Below the pieces are notes generated by a model that was given only the letters and a program-made list of their open reading frames with translations, did no database searches and was not told the origin of the DNA. Shown piece after piece: positions 56,705 to 64,000 of a DNA stretch of 64,000 bases. The DNA comes from UBA6115 sp050952935 (GTDB lineage Bacteria > Bacillota > Clostridia > Christensenellales > Aristaeellaceae), in the NCBI GenBank assembly GCA_050952935.1, contig JBMNLS010000002.1:806001-870000 (forward strand). The letters run 5' to 3'. The translations under genes and the position numbers were made by a program. How positions within the stretch are numbered: position 1 is the stretch's first letter; each line of letters starts with the position of its first letter.

Positions 56705-58128
56705 ACACACCTTCCACATTCATGACCATTATTTCTTATGTTGTTCCTTTTTTGCTAAGCCTGGGGGTGCTGTATGGCATCAAGCTGATGAGCAGCGTGA
56801 AAACTGCCGCTAAGGGCAACCGTGTCAGCGCGCTGTGCATGCTGCTGGCCATTGTCTATGTGTTTGTGAGAACAGACCTGTCCGGCTCTCTGGTGTATAT
56901 CATCCTGGGGCTTGCTATAGGCACTTTGCTCAGCATCTGGATGACGATCAAGGTAAAAATGATTCAGATGCCCCAGATGGTGGGCATGCTCAACGGCCTT
57001 GGCGGCCTGGCCTCAGCCCTGGCGGCGGTTTTGACCTTGCTGGCTTCCAGTGAGGTTCAGTCAGACTTTAGTTTGCTGACATCAGGGCTGGCGCTGGCAG
57101 TGGGCGCGGTCACCTTCTCCGGCTCCATGGTGGCGGCGGGCAAGCTCCACGGTCTGATGTCCCAGAAACCCAAGATCTATCCCGGGCATAAGGCGGTATC
57201 GGTGCTTATGCTGATTGCCATGTTGATCTTCATTGCCTTATTGCCCATCAAAGAGGGGCAAAGGGCCATGCTGACCGTGCTGATTTCCATCCTTGGATTG
57301 CTCTTTGGCTATTTCTTTGCGATCAGGGTGGGCGGGGCTGACATGCCCATCACCATTAGCCTCCTTAACTCCACCTCCGGTGTGGCGGCGGGCATTGCAG
57401 GCATGGCACTGGGGGACATTCTGCTGGTATCCGTGGGCGGCATCGTGGGCGCTTCAGGCCTGCTGCTGACCCAGATCATGTGCCATTCCATGAACCGCAG
57501 CCTAAGCGCGGTGCTGTTTGGCAAAGCGGCTGCCCCAGCGGCCCATCAACCCAAGGAAGAGAAAAAACTTGAACCGGCTGTTGATACTGCTGAAGAAGCG
57601 ACCACCGAAGAGGCCGTTGAACCCGCTGACCCTGGCGCATGGCTGAGGGAAGCTGAAAGCCTGATCATCATCCCTGGCTATGGCATGGCCCTGTCACAGG
57701 CCCAGGAACAGGTAAAAGCCCTGATGGACCGCATGGAAGCGATGGGCAAAAAAGTGCGCTTTGCCATCCATCCGGTGGCCGGCCGCATGCCAGGGCACAT
57801 GAATGTGCTGCTGGCTGAGGTGGATGTTCCCTATGACAAGCTTTTTGAGATGGACGATATCAATCCTGATTTTGCCGATACCGACGTGGCCATGGTGATA
57901 GGCGCCAATGACGTTGTCAACCCTGCCGCCAATACAGCGGAAGGCACCCCGATTTACGGGATGCCCGTGCTGGATGCCGCCAAGGCCCGGAGGCTGATTA
58001 TCTGCAACTTTGATACCAAGCCCGGCTACGCCGGCGTGCCCAATCCCCTTTATGATGGGGCGCCCAATATCCATTTGATGCTGGGTGACGCGAAAGCCAG
58101 CCTGGAGCAGCTGCTCGCATCTATCTGA
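56701..58128 (+). CDS. pntB: NAD(P) transhydrogenase subunit beta
   Basis: A 475-aa protein with eight to nine membrane helices (about 10-270) and the NADP(H)-binding domain III (about 310-475): IIIPGYGMALSQAQEQVKAL, HPVAGRMPGHMNVLLAEVDV, VIGANDVVNPAA, GMPVLDA and GYAGVPNPLY. Couples hydride transfer between NADH and NADP+ to proton flow. Divergent from the ferredoxin-dependent oxidoreductase operon. Confidence 0.94.
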   Translation: MNTPSTFMTIISYVVPFLLSLGVLYGIKLMSSVKTAAKGNRVSALCMLLAIVYVFVRTDLSGSLVYIILGLAIGTLLSIWMTIKVKMIQMPQMVGMLNGLGGLASALAAVLTLLASSEVQSDFSLLTSGLALAVGAVTFSGSMVAAGKLHGLMSQKPKIYPGHKAVSVLMLIAMLIFIALLPIKEGQRAMLTVLISILGLLFGYFFAIRVGGADMPITISLLNSTSGVAAGIAGMALGDILLVSVGGIVGASGLLLTQIMCHSMNRSLSAVLFGKAAAPAAHQPKEEKKLEPAVDTAEEATTEEAVEPADPGAWLREAESLIIIPGYGMALSQAQEQVKALMDRMEAMGKKVRFAIHPVAGRMPGHMNVLLAEVDVPYDKLFEMDDINPDFADTDVAMVIGANDVVNPAANTAEGTPIYGMPVLDAAKARRLIICNFDTKPGYAGVPNPLYDGAPNIHLMLGDAKASLEQLLASI

Positions 58129-58143
58129 TTTGAAAAACAAAAA

Positions 58144-58177
58144 CAATTCTGGGAGGGACATGCCCCTCCCAGAATTG
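58144..58177. terminator. Bidirectional terminator after pntB and DUF1667 gene
   Basis: Perfect 14-bp stem (CAATTCTGGGAGGG / CCCTCCCAGAATTG), six-base loop; followed by T-rich sequence on both strands. Confidence 0.88.
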
Positions 58178-58179
58178 CT

Positions 58180-58539
58180 TTATATTAGTGTGCGGGTGGC
58201 GATCAGGCGAACGCCGGTGCCGGCGACATTCTCTTTGAGCACATCCCCCAACTGAATGGGCAGCTTGAGCTTCAAAGCGTTGATTTCCCGCATACATTCA
58301 GCGATTTTTTCCTTGGGGATGGGGTTTTCCGTTTTGACGCTGATGGGAATAGGACTGCCCGGCACCATGGCCACCGCGGTCACGATACGCCGGGGGCTCA
58401 GGCATTCCTGTTTGGCATAAACCTCGCCGCGTTTGCAGGTGTTGCCGGAGATATCGGTGATGGCGCCCTCTGCTATTTTTACCTGCATTCGGCAGCCCAC
58501 CGGGCAGGAGATGCAGGTGATTTCCCGCTCGTCCATCAT
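58180..58539 (-). CDS. DUF1667 protein, cysteine-rich redox-associated
   Basis: A 119-aa protein with the cysteine pattern CISCPVGCRM and GNTCKRGEVYAKQEC and the RRIVTAVAMVPG segment of DUF1667. Members usually sit next to GlpA-type FAD dehydrogenases and NADH oxidases; here the partner genes are absent. Cysteines suggest an Fe-S site. It begins in an ATGA overlap with the peptidase gene and is the last gene of the six-gene operon. Confidence 0.85.
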   Translation of the reverse strand: MMDEREITCISCPVGCRMQVKIAEGAITDISGNTCKRGEVYAKQECLSPRRIVTAVAMVPGSPIPISVKTENPIPKEKIAECMREINALKLKLPIQLGDVLKENVAGTGVRLIATRTLI

Positions 58540-59888
58540 TTGCCGGCCAGCCTTACGATGGCATTGGCGAAGATCTTCATGCTTTGCATCAGGCTGTCCA
58601 AGTTGACATGCTCATCTGCCTGATGGGCCACATCCGGATCCTCAGGGAAGGTGGCGCCAAAGGCGACCCCTTCTTTTAGGCATCTGGCATAGGTGCCGCC
58701 GCCAATGGCGATGGCTTTCTTCTCCCACCCGGTCACCTCATGATAGGCAGACAGCAGGCCCTGCACTAATTCACTTGATTCGGGGACATAATGGGGTTCC
58801 TTGCAGGAAAGCTCTTCCACCTTCACACCCTCCAAGTGGTTCTGGATGACCTGCGCCAGGCGTTTGCCGTCAACCAGCAATGGGGTGCGGATGTCAAGGG
58901 TGGCCGACAGCTGGCCATTTTCAGTGCGGATGATGCCCATGTTGCAGGTAAGGTCTCCGCTGATTCCGTCCTTTACCTGGATGCCCAGGCCTTCGCCCAG
59001 GTACTGGGTGCCCACCTTGTTGGCCAATTCGCGGATAGCGCCCTGAGCGCCCAAATCGCGCAGGGTGATGAGCATCTGCCCAATGGCGTTTCTGGCGGTG
59101 TAGGGATAGGCGGCATGTCCATTGATGCCGGTGGCGGTGATGCGCAGGGCATTCCCTTCCATGGCAGCAGATACGGGCCAGCCATATTTTTCGCTAATGG
59201 CCTTGACCTGGGGGATCAGGCTTTCGTCGCCAGCCACCAGGGCAGTGGCGGAGCCCGGAATCACATTGAAGCGTTCGCCCACATTCAAGGAGATGATCTG
59301 AAGGCCATCTTTGCTAAGAGGCGCGGTCAGCCGATAGTGGCAGCCGCCTTTTTCAATGTTGATCACAGGGTAGGTAGCGTCAGGGCTGAAGCCGCTGCGC
59401 GGCATGGTCGCTACTTTTTTGTAGTAGTCGATGTCCTCCCAGCCGCTTTCTTCATCGCAGCCGATGATGAGCTTCACCTTGCGCTTGAGAGGGATACCTG
59501 CCTCCTTGACCGCCAGCATCGCATACAGCGCCGCCGCGAGCGGCCCCTTATCATCGCTGGTGCCCCGGCCGTACATGAGATTGCCCTCAATTTCCCCGCC
59601 AAAGGGATCCCGCGTCCAGCCATCGCCAACGGGCACAATATCCACATGGGCCAGGATGGACAGCGCGTCCTCATCATCGCCCTCACCCATCCAGGCTTCG
59701 CCCACATAGCCATCCACATTGCGGGTCTCAAAGCCCAGGTCTTTGCAGGTCTTTAGCGTGGCTTTTAGCATGCGCGCAAGCTCATGCCCAAAGGGAGCGC
59801 CGGGCGCGGGATCGGCTTTCAGGCTGGGAATGGCGATCCATTCCTTCAGGGTGCTGATCATCGGGTCACGATATTTGTCCAGGTTCAT
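58536..59888 (-). CDS. M20-family dipeptidase (PepV-like)
   Basis: A 450-aa zinc-dependent peptidase. Metal and catalytic segments: ILAHVDIVPVGDGW, YGRGTSDDKGPLAAAL, CDEESGWEDIDYY, SPDATYPVINIEKGG and DPDVAHQADEHVNLD. Length and the SPDA-YPV lid sequence fit the PepV/Xaa-His dipeptidase group that trims dipeptides in the cytoplasm. It lies between the aminotransferase and DUF1667 genes. Confidence 0.9.
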   Translation of the reverse strand: MNLDKYRDPMISTLKEWIAIPSLKADPAPGAPFGHELARMLKATLKTCKDLGFETRNVDGYVGEAWMGEGDDEDALSILAHVDIVPVGDGWTRDPFGGEIEGNLMYGRGTSDDKGPLAAALYAMLAVKEAGIPLKRKVKLIIGCDEESGWEDIDYYKKVATMPRSGFSPDATYPVINIEKGGCHYRLTAPLSKDGLQIISLNVGERFNVIPGSATALVAGDESLIPQVKAISEKYGWPVSAAMEGNALRITATGINGHAAYPYTARNAIGQMLITLRDLGAQGAIRELANKVGTQYLGEGLGIQVKDGISGDLTCNMGIIRTENGQLSATLDIRTPLLVDGKRLAQVIQNHLEGVKVEELSCKEPHYVPESSELVQGLLSAYHEVTGWEKKAIAIGGGTYARCLKEGVAFGATFPEDPDVAHQADEHVNLDSLMQSMKIFANAIVRLAGK

Positions 59889-59903
59889 TGTTGCGTTCCT
59901 TTC

Positions 59904-61079
59904 TTATCCTTCATTGATGGCGCTGGCCAGGCGGCGCAGGCCTTCCTCCAGCTGCTTGCGGGGGCAGCCATAGTTCACGCGCATAAAACCGCTTCCGGCG
60001 TCATGTCCAAAGAAGCGGCCATTGGTGAGGGCCAGTTTATGCTTTTTAAGGCGGCGTTCAATCTCTTCATGGGAAAGACCGTAGGCGCGCAGGTCTACCC
60101 AGGCCAGGTAGGTGGCCTCCATGGGGGAAACAACAGCGCGGGGGAGCAGCGTGGTCATCATGTCAAGCAGCACCTGTTGGTTGCTTTTGAGATAGGCCCT
60201 GAGACCGTCCAGCCAGTCATCACAGTCATTATAGGCGGCACGGGTGGCCACCAGGGCGAAAATGTTGCCCGATTCGGCGCCGCCCCGGTGCAAAAAGCGG
60301 GCCAGGGTGCGCAGGGTACCCTCATCCCGGCACACAGCGGCCGATTGCTTGAGCCCGGCGATGTTGAAGGTTTTGCTGGCCGCCGCCAGAAACACCGTGT
60401 CCTGGCTTGCTTCAGGCAGGGACAGGATGGGGATGAAGCGTTTCGGCTCAAAGACAAAATCCGCGTGGATTTCATCAGACACCAGGCGGGCGCGGTAGCG
60501 CTTGAGCAAGAGGACCAGCGCTCGCAGCTCCTCCTGAGACCAGACGCGGCCCACCGGGTTGTGGGGATTGCAGAGAATCATGAGCCGAGAGCCGTTTTTA
60601 AGATGGTTTTCAATCATCTCAAAGTTCATGGTGTAGCGGCCCTGATCATCCCGCAGGAGGGGCGCATCCATCACCAGTCGCCCCGAATCGATCACCGAGC
60701 TGAAAAAGGGGCCGTACACCGGAGATTGGATGATGACCCCATCGCCCGGCTGGGTCATCGTGCCCACACAGGCGCGCAGCCCGGTCACCACCGAGGGCAT
60801 CATCAAGGCATCCTGGGCACGGAAATGAAGCTGGTGGCGCCTGGCCCAAAAGCCGGTGAGTGCCTGGGCATCCTCATCTCCAACAAAAGTATAGCCATAG
60901 TTGGCGTGCTGAGCGCGCTCAACAAGCGCCTGGCGGATGGGCTCAGCGCTGGGAAAATCCATGTCAGCCACCCACAGGGGCAGCATACCCTCAGACATCT
61001 CCGTGGGAGAATCCCACTTGAGGGCGTTGGTGCCCCGCCTGTCGATCCCTTGGTCAAAGTATGCCGCGTCATATATCAT
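59904..61079 (-). CDS. MalY/PatB-type pyridoxal-phosphate C-S lyase
   Basis: A 391-aa fold-type I PLP enzyme of the cystathionine beta-lyase/aminotransferase group. Seen: NALKWDSPTEMSEGMLPLWV and ADMDFPS, LCNPHNPVGRVW, VSDEIHADF (PLP-contact Asp), AASKTFNIAGLKQS (catalytic Lys) and MRVNYGCPRKQL. MalY/PatB enzymes cleave cystathionine or cysteine C-S bonds. With the dipeptidase next door, a role in peptide sulfur use is possible. Overlaps the methyltransferase gene by 11 bases. Confidence 0.92.
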   Translation of the reverse strand: MIYDAAYFDQGIDRRGTNALKWDSPTEMSEGMLPLWVADMDFPSAEPIRQALVERAQHANYGYTFVGDEDAQALTGFWARRHQLHFRAQDALMMPSVVTGLRACVGTMTQPGDGVIIQSPVYGPFFSSVIDSGRLVMDAPLLRDDQGRYTMNFEMIENHLKNGSRLMILCNPHNPVGRVWSQEELRALVLLLKRYRARLVSDEIHADFVFEPKRFIPILSLPEASQDTVFLAAASKTFNIAGLKQSAAVCRDEGTLRTLARFLHRGGAESGNIFALVATRAAYNDCDDWLDGLRAYLKSNQQVLLDMMTTLLPRAVVSPMEATYLAWVDLRAYGLSHEEIERRLKKHKLALTNGRFFGHDAGSGFMRVNYGCPRKQLEEGLRRLASAINEG

Positions 61080-61677
61080 TGCCGTTTCCTCCTAAGCAAA
61101 AGTATACATGATAGCTCTTTTTTCTGCAACGAAGGGTTACCTGGGAAAACAAGGTTTCAAGATAGCGCCGGGCAGAGGGGGCCCCCTGCTGCTTGCGGAT
61201 AACGATGACCAGGCAACCAGATGGCTTTAGCCGGGCGGAGCTTTCCCGGAAGAGGCGGTATACGGTTTCTTTGCCGGCCCGGATGGGGGGATTCAGCAGA
61301 ATCCAGTCAAAGGACGGGCTTAGCTCCGACAGCCCGTCTTGGCATAGCACCTGCACATTAACCCCGTGACGGCGCGCGTTTTCCGCTGCCAGATGGCAGG
61401 CGCGGGCGTTCACATCAAGCAGCGTGACTCGGCAATCCGGACACAGTTTGGCTGCCAGGATGCCCACTGGCCCCCAGCCACAGCCCAAATCCAGCACATC
61501 GCCAGACAGCTCATCAAGCGCCGCGCTTAGCATCAGGGCGCTGCCTTCATCAAACCCGTCCCGGGAAAAAACCCCGGCATCGGTTAAAAAAGTGTATTTT
61601 TTCCCTTCAAATGTAATGGACACTTCCCGGGGTGCATGCTCCGCCGATGGCTCCGGAGAAAAATAATGCTCAGCCAA
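61069..61677 (-). CDS. RsmC-like class I methyltransferase
   Basis: A 202-aa SAM-dependent methyltransferase. MAEHYFSPEPSAEHAPREVS, FLTDAGVFSRDGFDEGSALM, the SAM motif VLDLGCGWGPVGI and the NPPIRAGKE catalytic motif match the short Firmicute relatives of RsmC (16S rRNA G1207 methylase). Overlaps rsuA by eight bases. Confidence 0.88.
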   Translation of the reverse strand: MAEHYFSPEPSAEHAPREVSITFEGKKYTFLTDAGVFSRDGFDEGSALMLSAALDELSGDVLDLGCGWGPVGILAAKLCPDCRVTLLDVNARACHLAAENARRHGVNVQVLCQDGLSELSPSFDWILLNPPIRAGKETVYRLFRESSARLKPSGCLVIVIRKQQGAPSARRYLETLFSQVTLRCRKKSYHVYFCLGGNGNDI

Positions 61678-62389
61678 GCCCCACCGCCTCCTTCAGCCGG
61701 GTTATTTCGTCTTTGGTCAGCTCCCGCCAGCTGCCGGTCTGGAGGGTTGCCTCCAGCCGCAAAGGGCCGAAGGCCAGGCGGGAAAGGGAGAGCACCTCAT
61801 GTCCCAAGGCCTGGAACATGCGCCTCACCTGGCGGTTCTTGCCCTCCTGCAGACGCACCAGTGTAAGGCTTTGATCTTCATCTGCTTGCAGGATGACAAG
61901 CTCTGCCGGTTTGGCGGTAAAATCCTTCAGCGCAATGCCCTGTTCAAAGGCGGCGATATCCGCGTTGGTGAGCTTGCCGGTTACCCGGGCTTGATACTCC
62001 TTGGTGACATCCCGCTGGGGCGCAAGCAGGCGATGGGCCAGCTCACCGTCCGTTGTGAACAGAAGCAGGCCGGAGGTGTCTTTGTCCAACCTTCCTACAG
62101 GCATGCACCGCAATTTTTGCATTCTGTCCGGCAGCAAATCCATCACCGTGGGTTGCCGGCTGTCCCGGGCGGCGGTGAGAAGGCCTGTTGGTTTGTGCAT
62201 CATCAGGTGCAGCTCCAGCTGGGTATCGACAGGCTTGCCATCCAGCGTGATTGGGCTGCCTTCCTCAACATGGGTGGCGGGGTCTGTCAAAACAGCCCCA
62301 TGGACAGAAACCAGGCCGCCTTTAATCAGCTTCCTGGTTTCGTTGCGGGTGAGCCCCGCGGCCTGGCTTAGCAGCCGGTCAAGCCTCAT
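61670..62389 (-). CDS. RsuA-family pseudouridine synthase
   Basis: A 239-aa enzyme with an N-terminal S4 RNA-binding domain (RLDRLLSQAAGLTRNETRKL) and the catalytic VGRLDKDTSGLLLFTTDG (Asp) segment, plus QEGKNRQVRRMFQALGHEV. Modifies rRNA uridines; which site is unknown. Overlaps the membrane protein gene by 11 bases. Confidence 0.92.
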   Translation of the reverse strand: MRLDRLLSQAAGLTRNETRKLIKGGLVSVHGAVLTDPATHVEEGSPITLDGKPVDTQLELHLMMHKPTGLLTAARDSRQPTVMDLLPDRMQKLRCMPVGRLDKDTSGLLLFTTDGELAHRLLAPQRDVTKEYQARVTGKLTNADIAAFEQGIALKDFTAKPAELVILQADEDQSLTLVRLQEGKNRQVRRMFQALGHEVLSLSRLAFGPLRLEATLQTGSWRELTKDEITRLKEAVGLG

Positions 62390-63254
62390 TGGCGATGGCG
62401 CTGAGCGCTAATTTTCGGAAGGGCAAAAAGGGCAGATATGCAACCAGCAGGGCAATGAGAAGCTGGTAATAGGTGGCGGGCGGGAAATTCGCATTGAGGA
62501 TAGCGGGCAAGAGTGACAGCATTTTCTCAAAAATGCTGCCCGTCAGATCTTGGGCCAGGTTAACGCTCAGAACCGCCCCCATGGCGATCAGCCCGGGCAG
62601 GCAGAGCAGGAAGTTGATAAGGCTGACTCGCCCGGTCAATTTGCGGCCTTGCCGGCTCTTGCGCCAGGAGGCGTTGATACCATGCTCCACGATGGGTTGG
62701 CATTCAAACAACAGCCCCCGGCGCCAGCCCAGGAAAGCGAGCAAAAAGGCGCATAGGCCAATGAGCACCAGGATGGCGGTTCCCTCAGTAAAACTACCGC
62801 CCACCAAAGCACCCAGATTCATGATAAGGATCGGCAGTTGGGTCAGGTCAGCAACGCGCATATAATAATAGTATAGCACCGCGAAGGCGATAAAGGGCAC
62901 CAGGAAGGGAAGCGCCCGCAGCAGGCGGTAAAACCCGGCGGCCAGCCATTTGCCATAATGAATGACGCTGTCCTGACGCCGATAGCCCAGGTATCCGCTC
63001 AGTTTGGCGAAAAAGCAATAGCGAAACGGCATCACGATCAGCAGGTACAAAGGCAAGGAGGCAATCGCGGCGGCGGCCATGACGTGATCAGCCTTGACGC
63101 CAAAGAATTTTCCGTTGATGCCCGCGTAAAGCAGCGGGGACAAAGCGACCACACGCAGCAGCAGCTGCACAATCAGCTGCAGCACGATGGCGGTCAGATG
63201 CCGATTATAGGCCTTGCTTGCCTGTTGGTGGGGGGATAGTTGGATGACTTCCAT
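62379..63254 (-). CDS. Multi-pass membrane protein, unknown
   Basis: A ~291-aa protein with six or so membrane segments (for example LTAIVLQLIVQLLLRVVALS, ASLPLYLLIVMPF, LPFLVPFIAFAVLYYYY, ILVLIGLCAFLLAFLGW, FLLCLPGLIAMGAVLSV, LLIALLVAYLPFLPF). Cytoplasmic loops are basic. No family recognised. ATG 63254 follows AAGGAGGG; longer start rejected. First gene of the operon that continues with rsuA. Confidence 0.8.
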   Translation of the reverse strand: MEVIQLSPHQQASKAYNRHLTAIVLQLIVQLLLRVVALSPLLYAGINGKFFGVKADHVMAAAAIASLPLYLLIVMPFRYCFFAKLSGYLGYRRQDSVIHYGKWLAAGFYRLLRALPFLVPFIAFAVLYYYYMRVADLTQLPILIMNLGALVGGSFTEGTAILVLIGLCAFLLAFLGWRRGLLFECQPIVEHGINASWRKSRQGRKLTGRVSLINFLLCLPGLIAMGAVLSVNLAQDLTGSIFEKMLSLLPAILNANFPPATYYQLLIALLVAYLPFLPFRKLALSAIANEA

Positions 63255-63283
63255 AGACCCTCCTTGGGTTAAATTCCAGAACA

Positions 63284-63312
63284 AGTATATAGGAGACAGG
63301 GATGGGTTTCAA
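63284..63312 (-). promoter_or_regulatory. Promoter of the membrane protein/rsuA operon
   Basis: Minus strand TTGAAA (63307-63312), 17-base spacer, TATACT (63284-63289). The -35 lies inside the hairpin at 63304-63321. Confidence 0.65.
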
Positions 63313-63321
63313 GGGAAACCC
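63304..63321 (-). terminator. Hairpin after uvrA
   Basis: GGGTTTC / GAAACCC, 7-bp stem, four-base loop, four bases after the uvrA stop. No T run follows, so termination is uncertain. Confidence 0.4.
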
Positions 63322-63324
63322 GAA

Positions 63325-64000
63325 TTACTTGATGCCGGCCAGCTTCAGGTATTGCCCGGTGTAACTGGCATCCACCTTGATAATGTCCTCTGGCTTGCCC
63401 ATGGCCACCACAGTGCCGCCTCTCTCACCGCCTTCAGGCCCCAGATCAATGATGTAATCGGCTGTTTTCAGCACCTCCAGGTTATGCTCAATCACTAAAA
63501 CGGTGTTGCCGGCGTTGGTCAGCTGTTGCAGCACCTTGATCAGCCGCGACACATCATCAACATGCAGGCCGGTGGTGGGCTCGTCCAGCAAAATGATGGT
63601 GCGCCCGGTGGCTTTGCGGCTAAGCTCCGTGGCCAGCTTCACCCGCTGGGCTTCGCCGCCGGAGAGGGTGGTGGATGGCTGGCCCAGCTTGATATAGCCA
63701 AGGCCCACCTCATGAAGGGTCTTGAGCTTTCGCTTGATTTTCGGGTGATGCTCGAAAAAGGAAAGCGCTTCCTCCACCGTCATGTCAAGGATATCGGCGA
63801 TGCTTTTGCCGCGGTATTTTACCTGCAGGGTTTCGTGGTTATATCGCTTGCCCTTGCACACCTCACAGGGCACAAAAATATCCGCCAGGAAATGCATTTC
63901 GATTTTCAGCAGCCCGTCCCCCTTGCAGGCTTCGCAGCGCCCGCCTTTGACATTGAAGGAAAACCGGCTGCTGCTATAGCCCCTGGCCTTGGCCTCGTTG
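63325..64000 (-). CDS. uvrA: Excinuclease ABC subunit A, C-terminal part
   Basis: Damage-recognition ATPase of nucleotide excision repair; the gene enters from the right edge. The visible ~224 residues contain the C-terminal zinc finger (GGRCEACKGDGLLKIEM, then FVPCEVCKGKRYN), the ABC signature LSGGEAQRVKLATEL, Walker B ILLDEPTTGLH and the switch VIEHNLEVLKTADYIIDLGP. Sequence is in frame to the edge with no break. Confidence 0.96.
   Translation of the reverse strand, partial: NEAKARGYSSSRFSFNVKGGRCEACKGDGLLKIEMHFLADIFVPCEVCKGKRYNHETLQVKYRGKSIADILDMTVEEALSFFEHHPKIKRKLKTLHEVGLGYIKLGQPSTTLSGGEAQRVKLATELSRKATGRTIILLDEPTTGLHVDDVSRLIKVLQQLTNAGNTVLVIEHNLEVLKTADYIIDLGPEGGERGGTVVAMGKPEDIIKVDASYTGQYLKLAGIK

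Noticed and set aside
59784..61202. 472-codon plus-strand frame opposite the MalY-like and peptidase genes
   Set aside because: Composition is that of an antisense shadow; both minus-strand genes carry full catalytic motifs.

Overview
The window looks like a chromosomal segment of a moderately GC-rich (roughly 55-60% by eye), low-oxygen Gram-positive bacterium of class Clostridia. The reasons are the gene order cmk-plsC-ispH, the ferredoxin-linked 2-oxoacid oxidoreductase with butyrate kinase, desulfoferrodoxin plus rubredoxin, many AGGAGG-type ribosome binding sites, sigma-A-like promoters, and LCP, VanW and peptidoglycan-binding envelope proteins. A Christensenellales-like gut or rumen lineage is a guess only. 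No rRNA genes or CRISPR arrays were seen. There is one tRNA and one complete insertion sequence.

Layout. 1-9117 (minus): start of ispH, plsC, cmk and a 964-aa multi-repeat wall-binding protein, translationally overlapped, preceded by a GH13 glycosidase, nth, folT, an LCP protein and dCMP deaminase. 9190-11520 (minus): a DUF4091 protein, then desulfoferrodoxin-rubredoxin. 11589-13197: an IS4-type element that landed exactly between two back-to-back promoters. 13266-18878 (plus): a cell-envelope group (VanW protein, TetR regulator, CHAP hydrolase), a full-length GMP-synthase homologue that has lost its catalytic residues, and a GNAT protein. 18952-20541 (minus): an MFS permease. 20640-22345: DnaA-box cluster (putative oriC) and dnaA. 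22457-23544 (minus): rpsF-ssb-rpsR. 23821-30137 (plus): WalJ-like MBL protein (frameshifted), CPBP protease, second MBL protein, comEC, holA, rsmG. 30197-34966 (minus): VWA protein, then a macro-domain/trmH/mrfA operon. 35189-42410 (mostly plus): Ca2+-type ATPase, small wall-binding protein (minus), HAD phosphatase, ferredoxin, tRNA/rRNA-type methyltransferase, topB with two frameshifts. 42527-42613: tRNA-Leu(CAG). 42667-50496 (minus): a sugar catabolic regulon (isomerase, FGGY kinase, class II aldolase, mglBAC-type ABC importer). 50696-55033 (minus): butyrate kinase, a P-loop ATPase and a four-subunit 2-oxoacid:ferredoxin oxidoreductase. 55245-58128 (plus): three-subunit proton-translocating transhydrogenase. 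58180-63254 (minus): six-gene overlapping operon (membrane protein, rsuA, rsmC-like, malY/patB-like, pepV-like, DUF1667). 63325-64000 (minus): C-terminal part of uvrA.

How parts fit together. The oxoacid oxidoreductase, butyrate kinase and divergently transcribed transhydrogenase form a fermentation and redox block: amino-acid-derived 2-oxoacids to acyl-CoA, ATP via acyl-phosphate, and adjustment of NAD(P)H. The mgl-like importer and three enzymes suggest uptake of a sugar, isomerisation, phosphorylation and aldol cleavage. The mrfA operon with a LexA-like site suggests DNA-damage handling.

Most notable observations: the intact but catalytically stripped GuaA paralogue (16554-18026); the IS inserted in the loop of a hairpin made by two abutting -35 boxes; the macro-domain/mrfA operon; the unassigned sugar pathway; and three single-base frameshifts in two otherwise well-conserved genes, which may be real decay or assembly errors.
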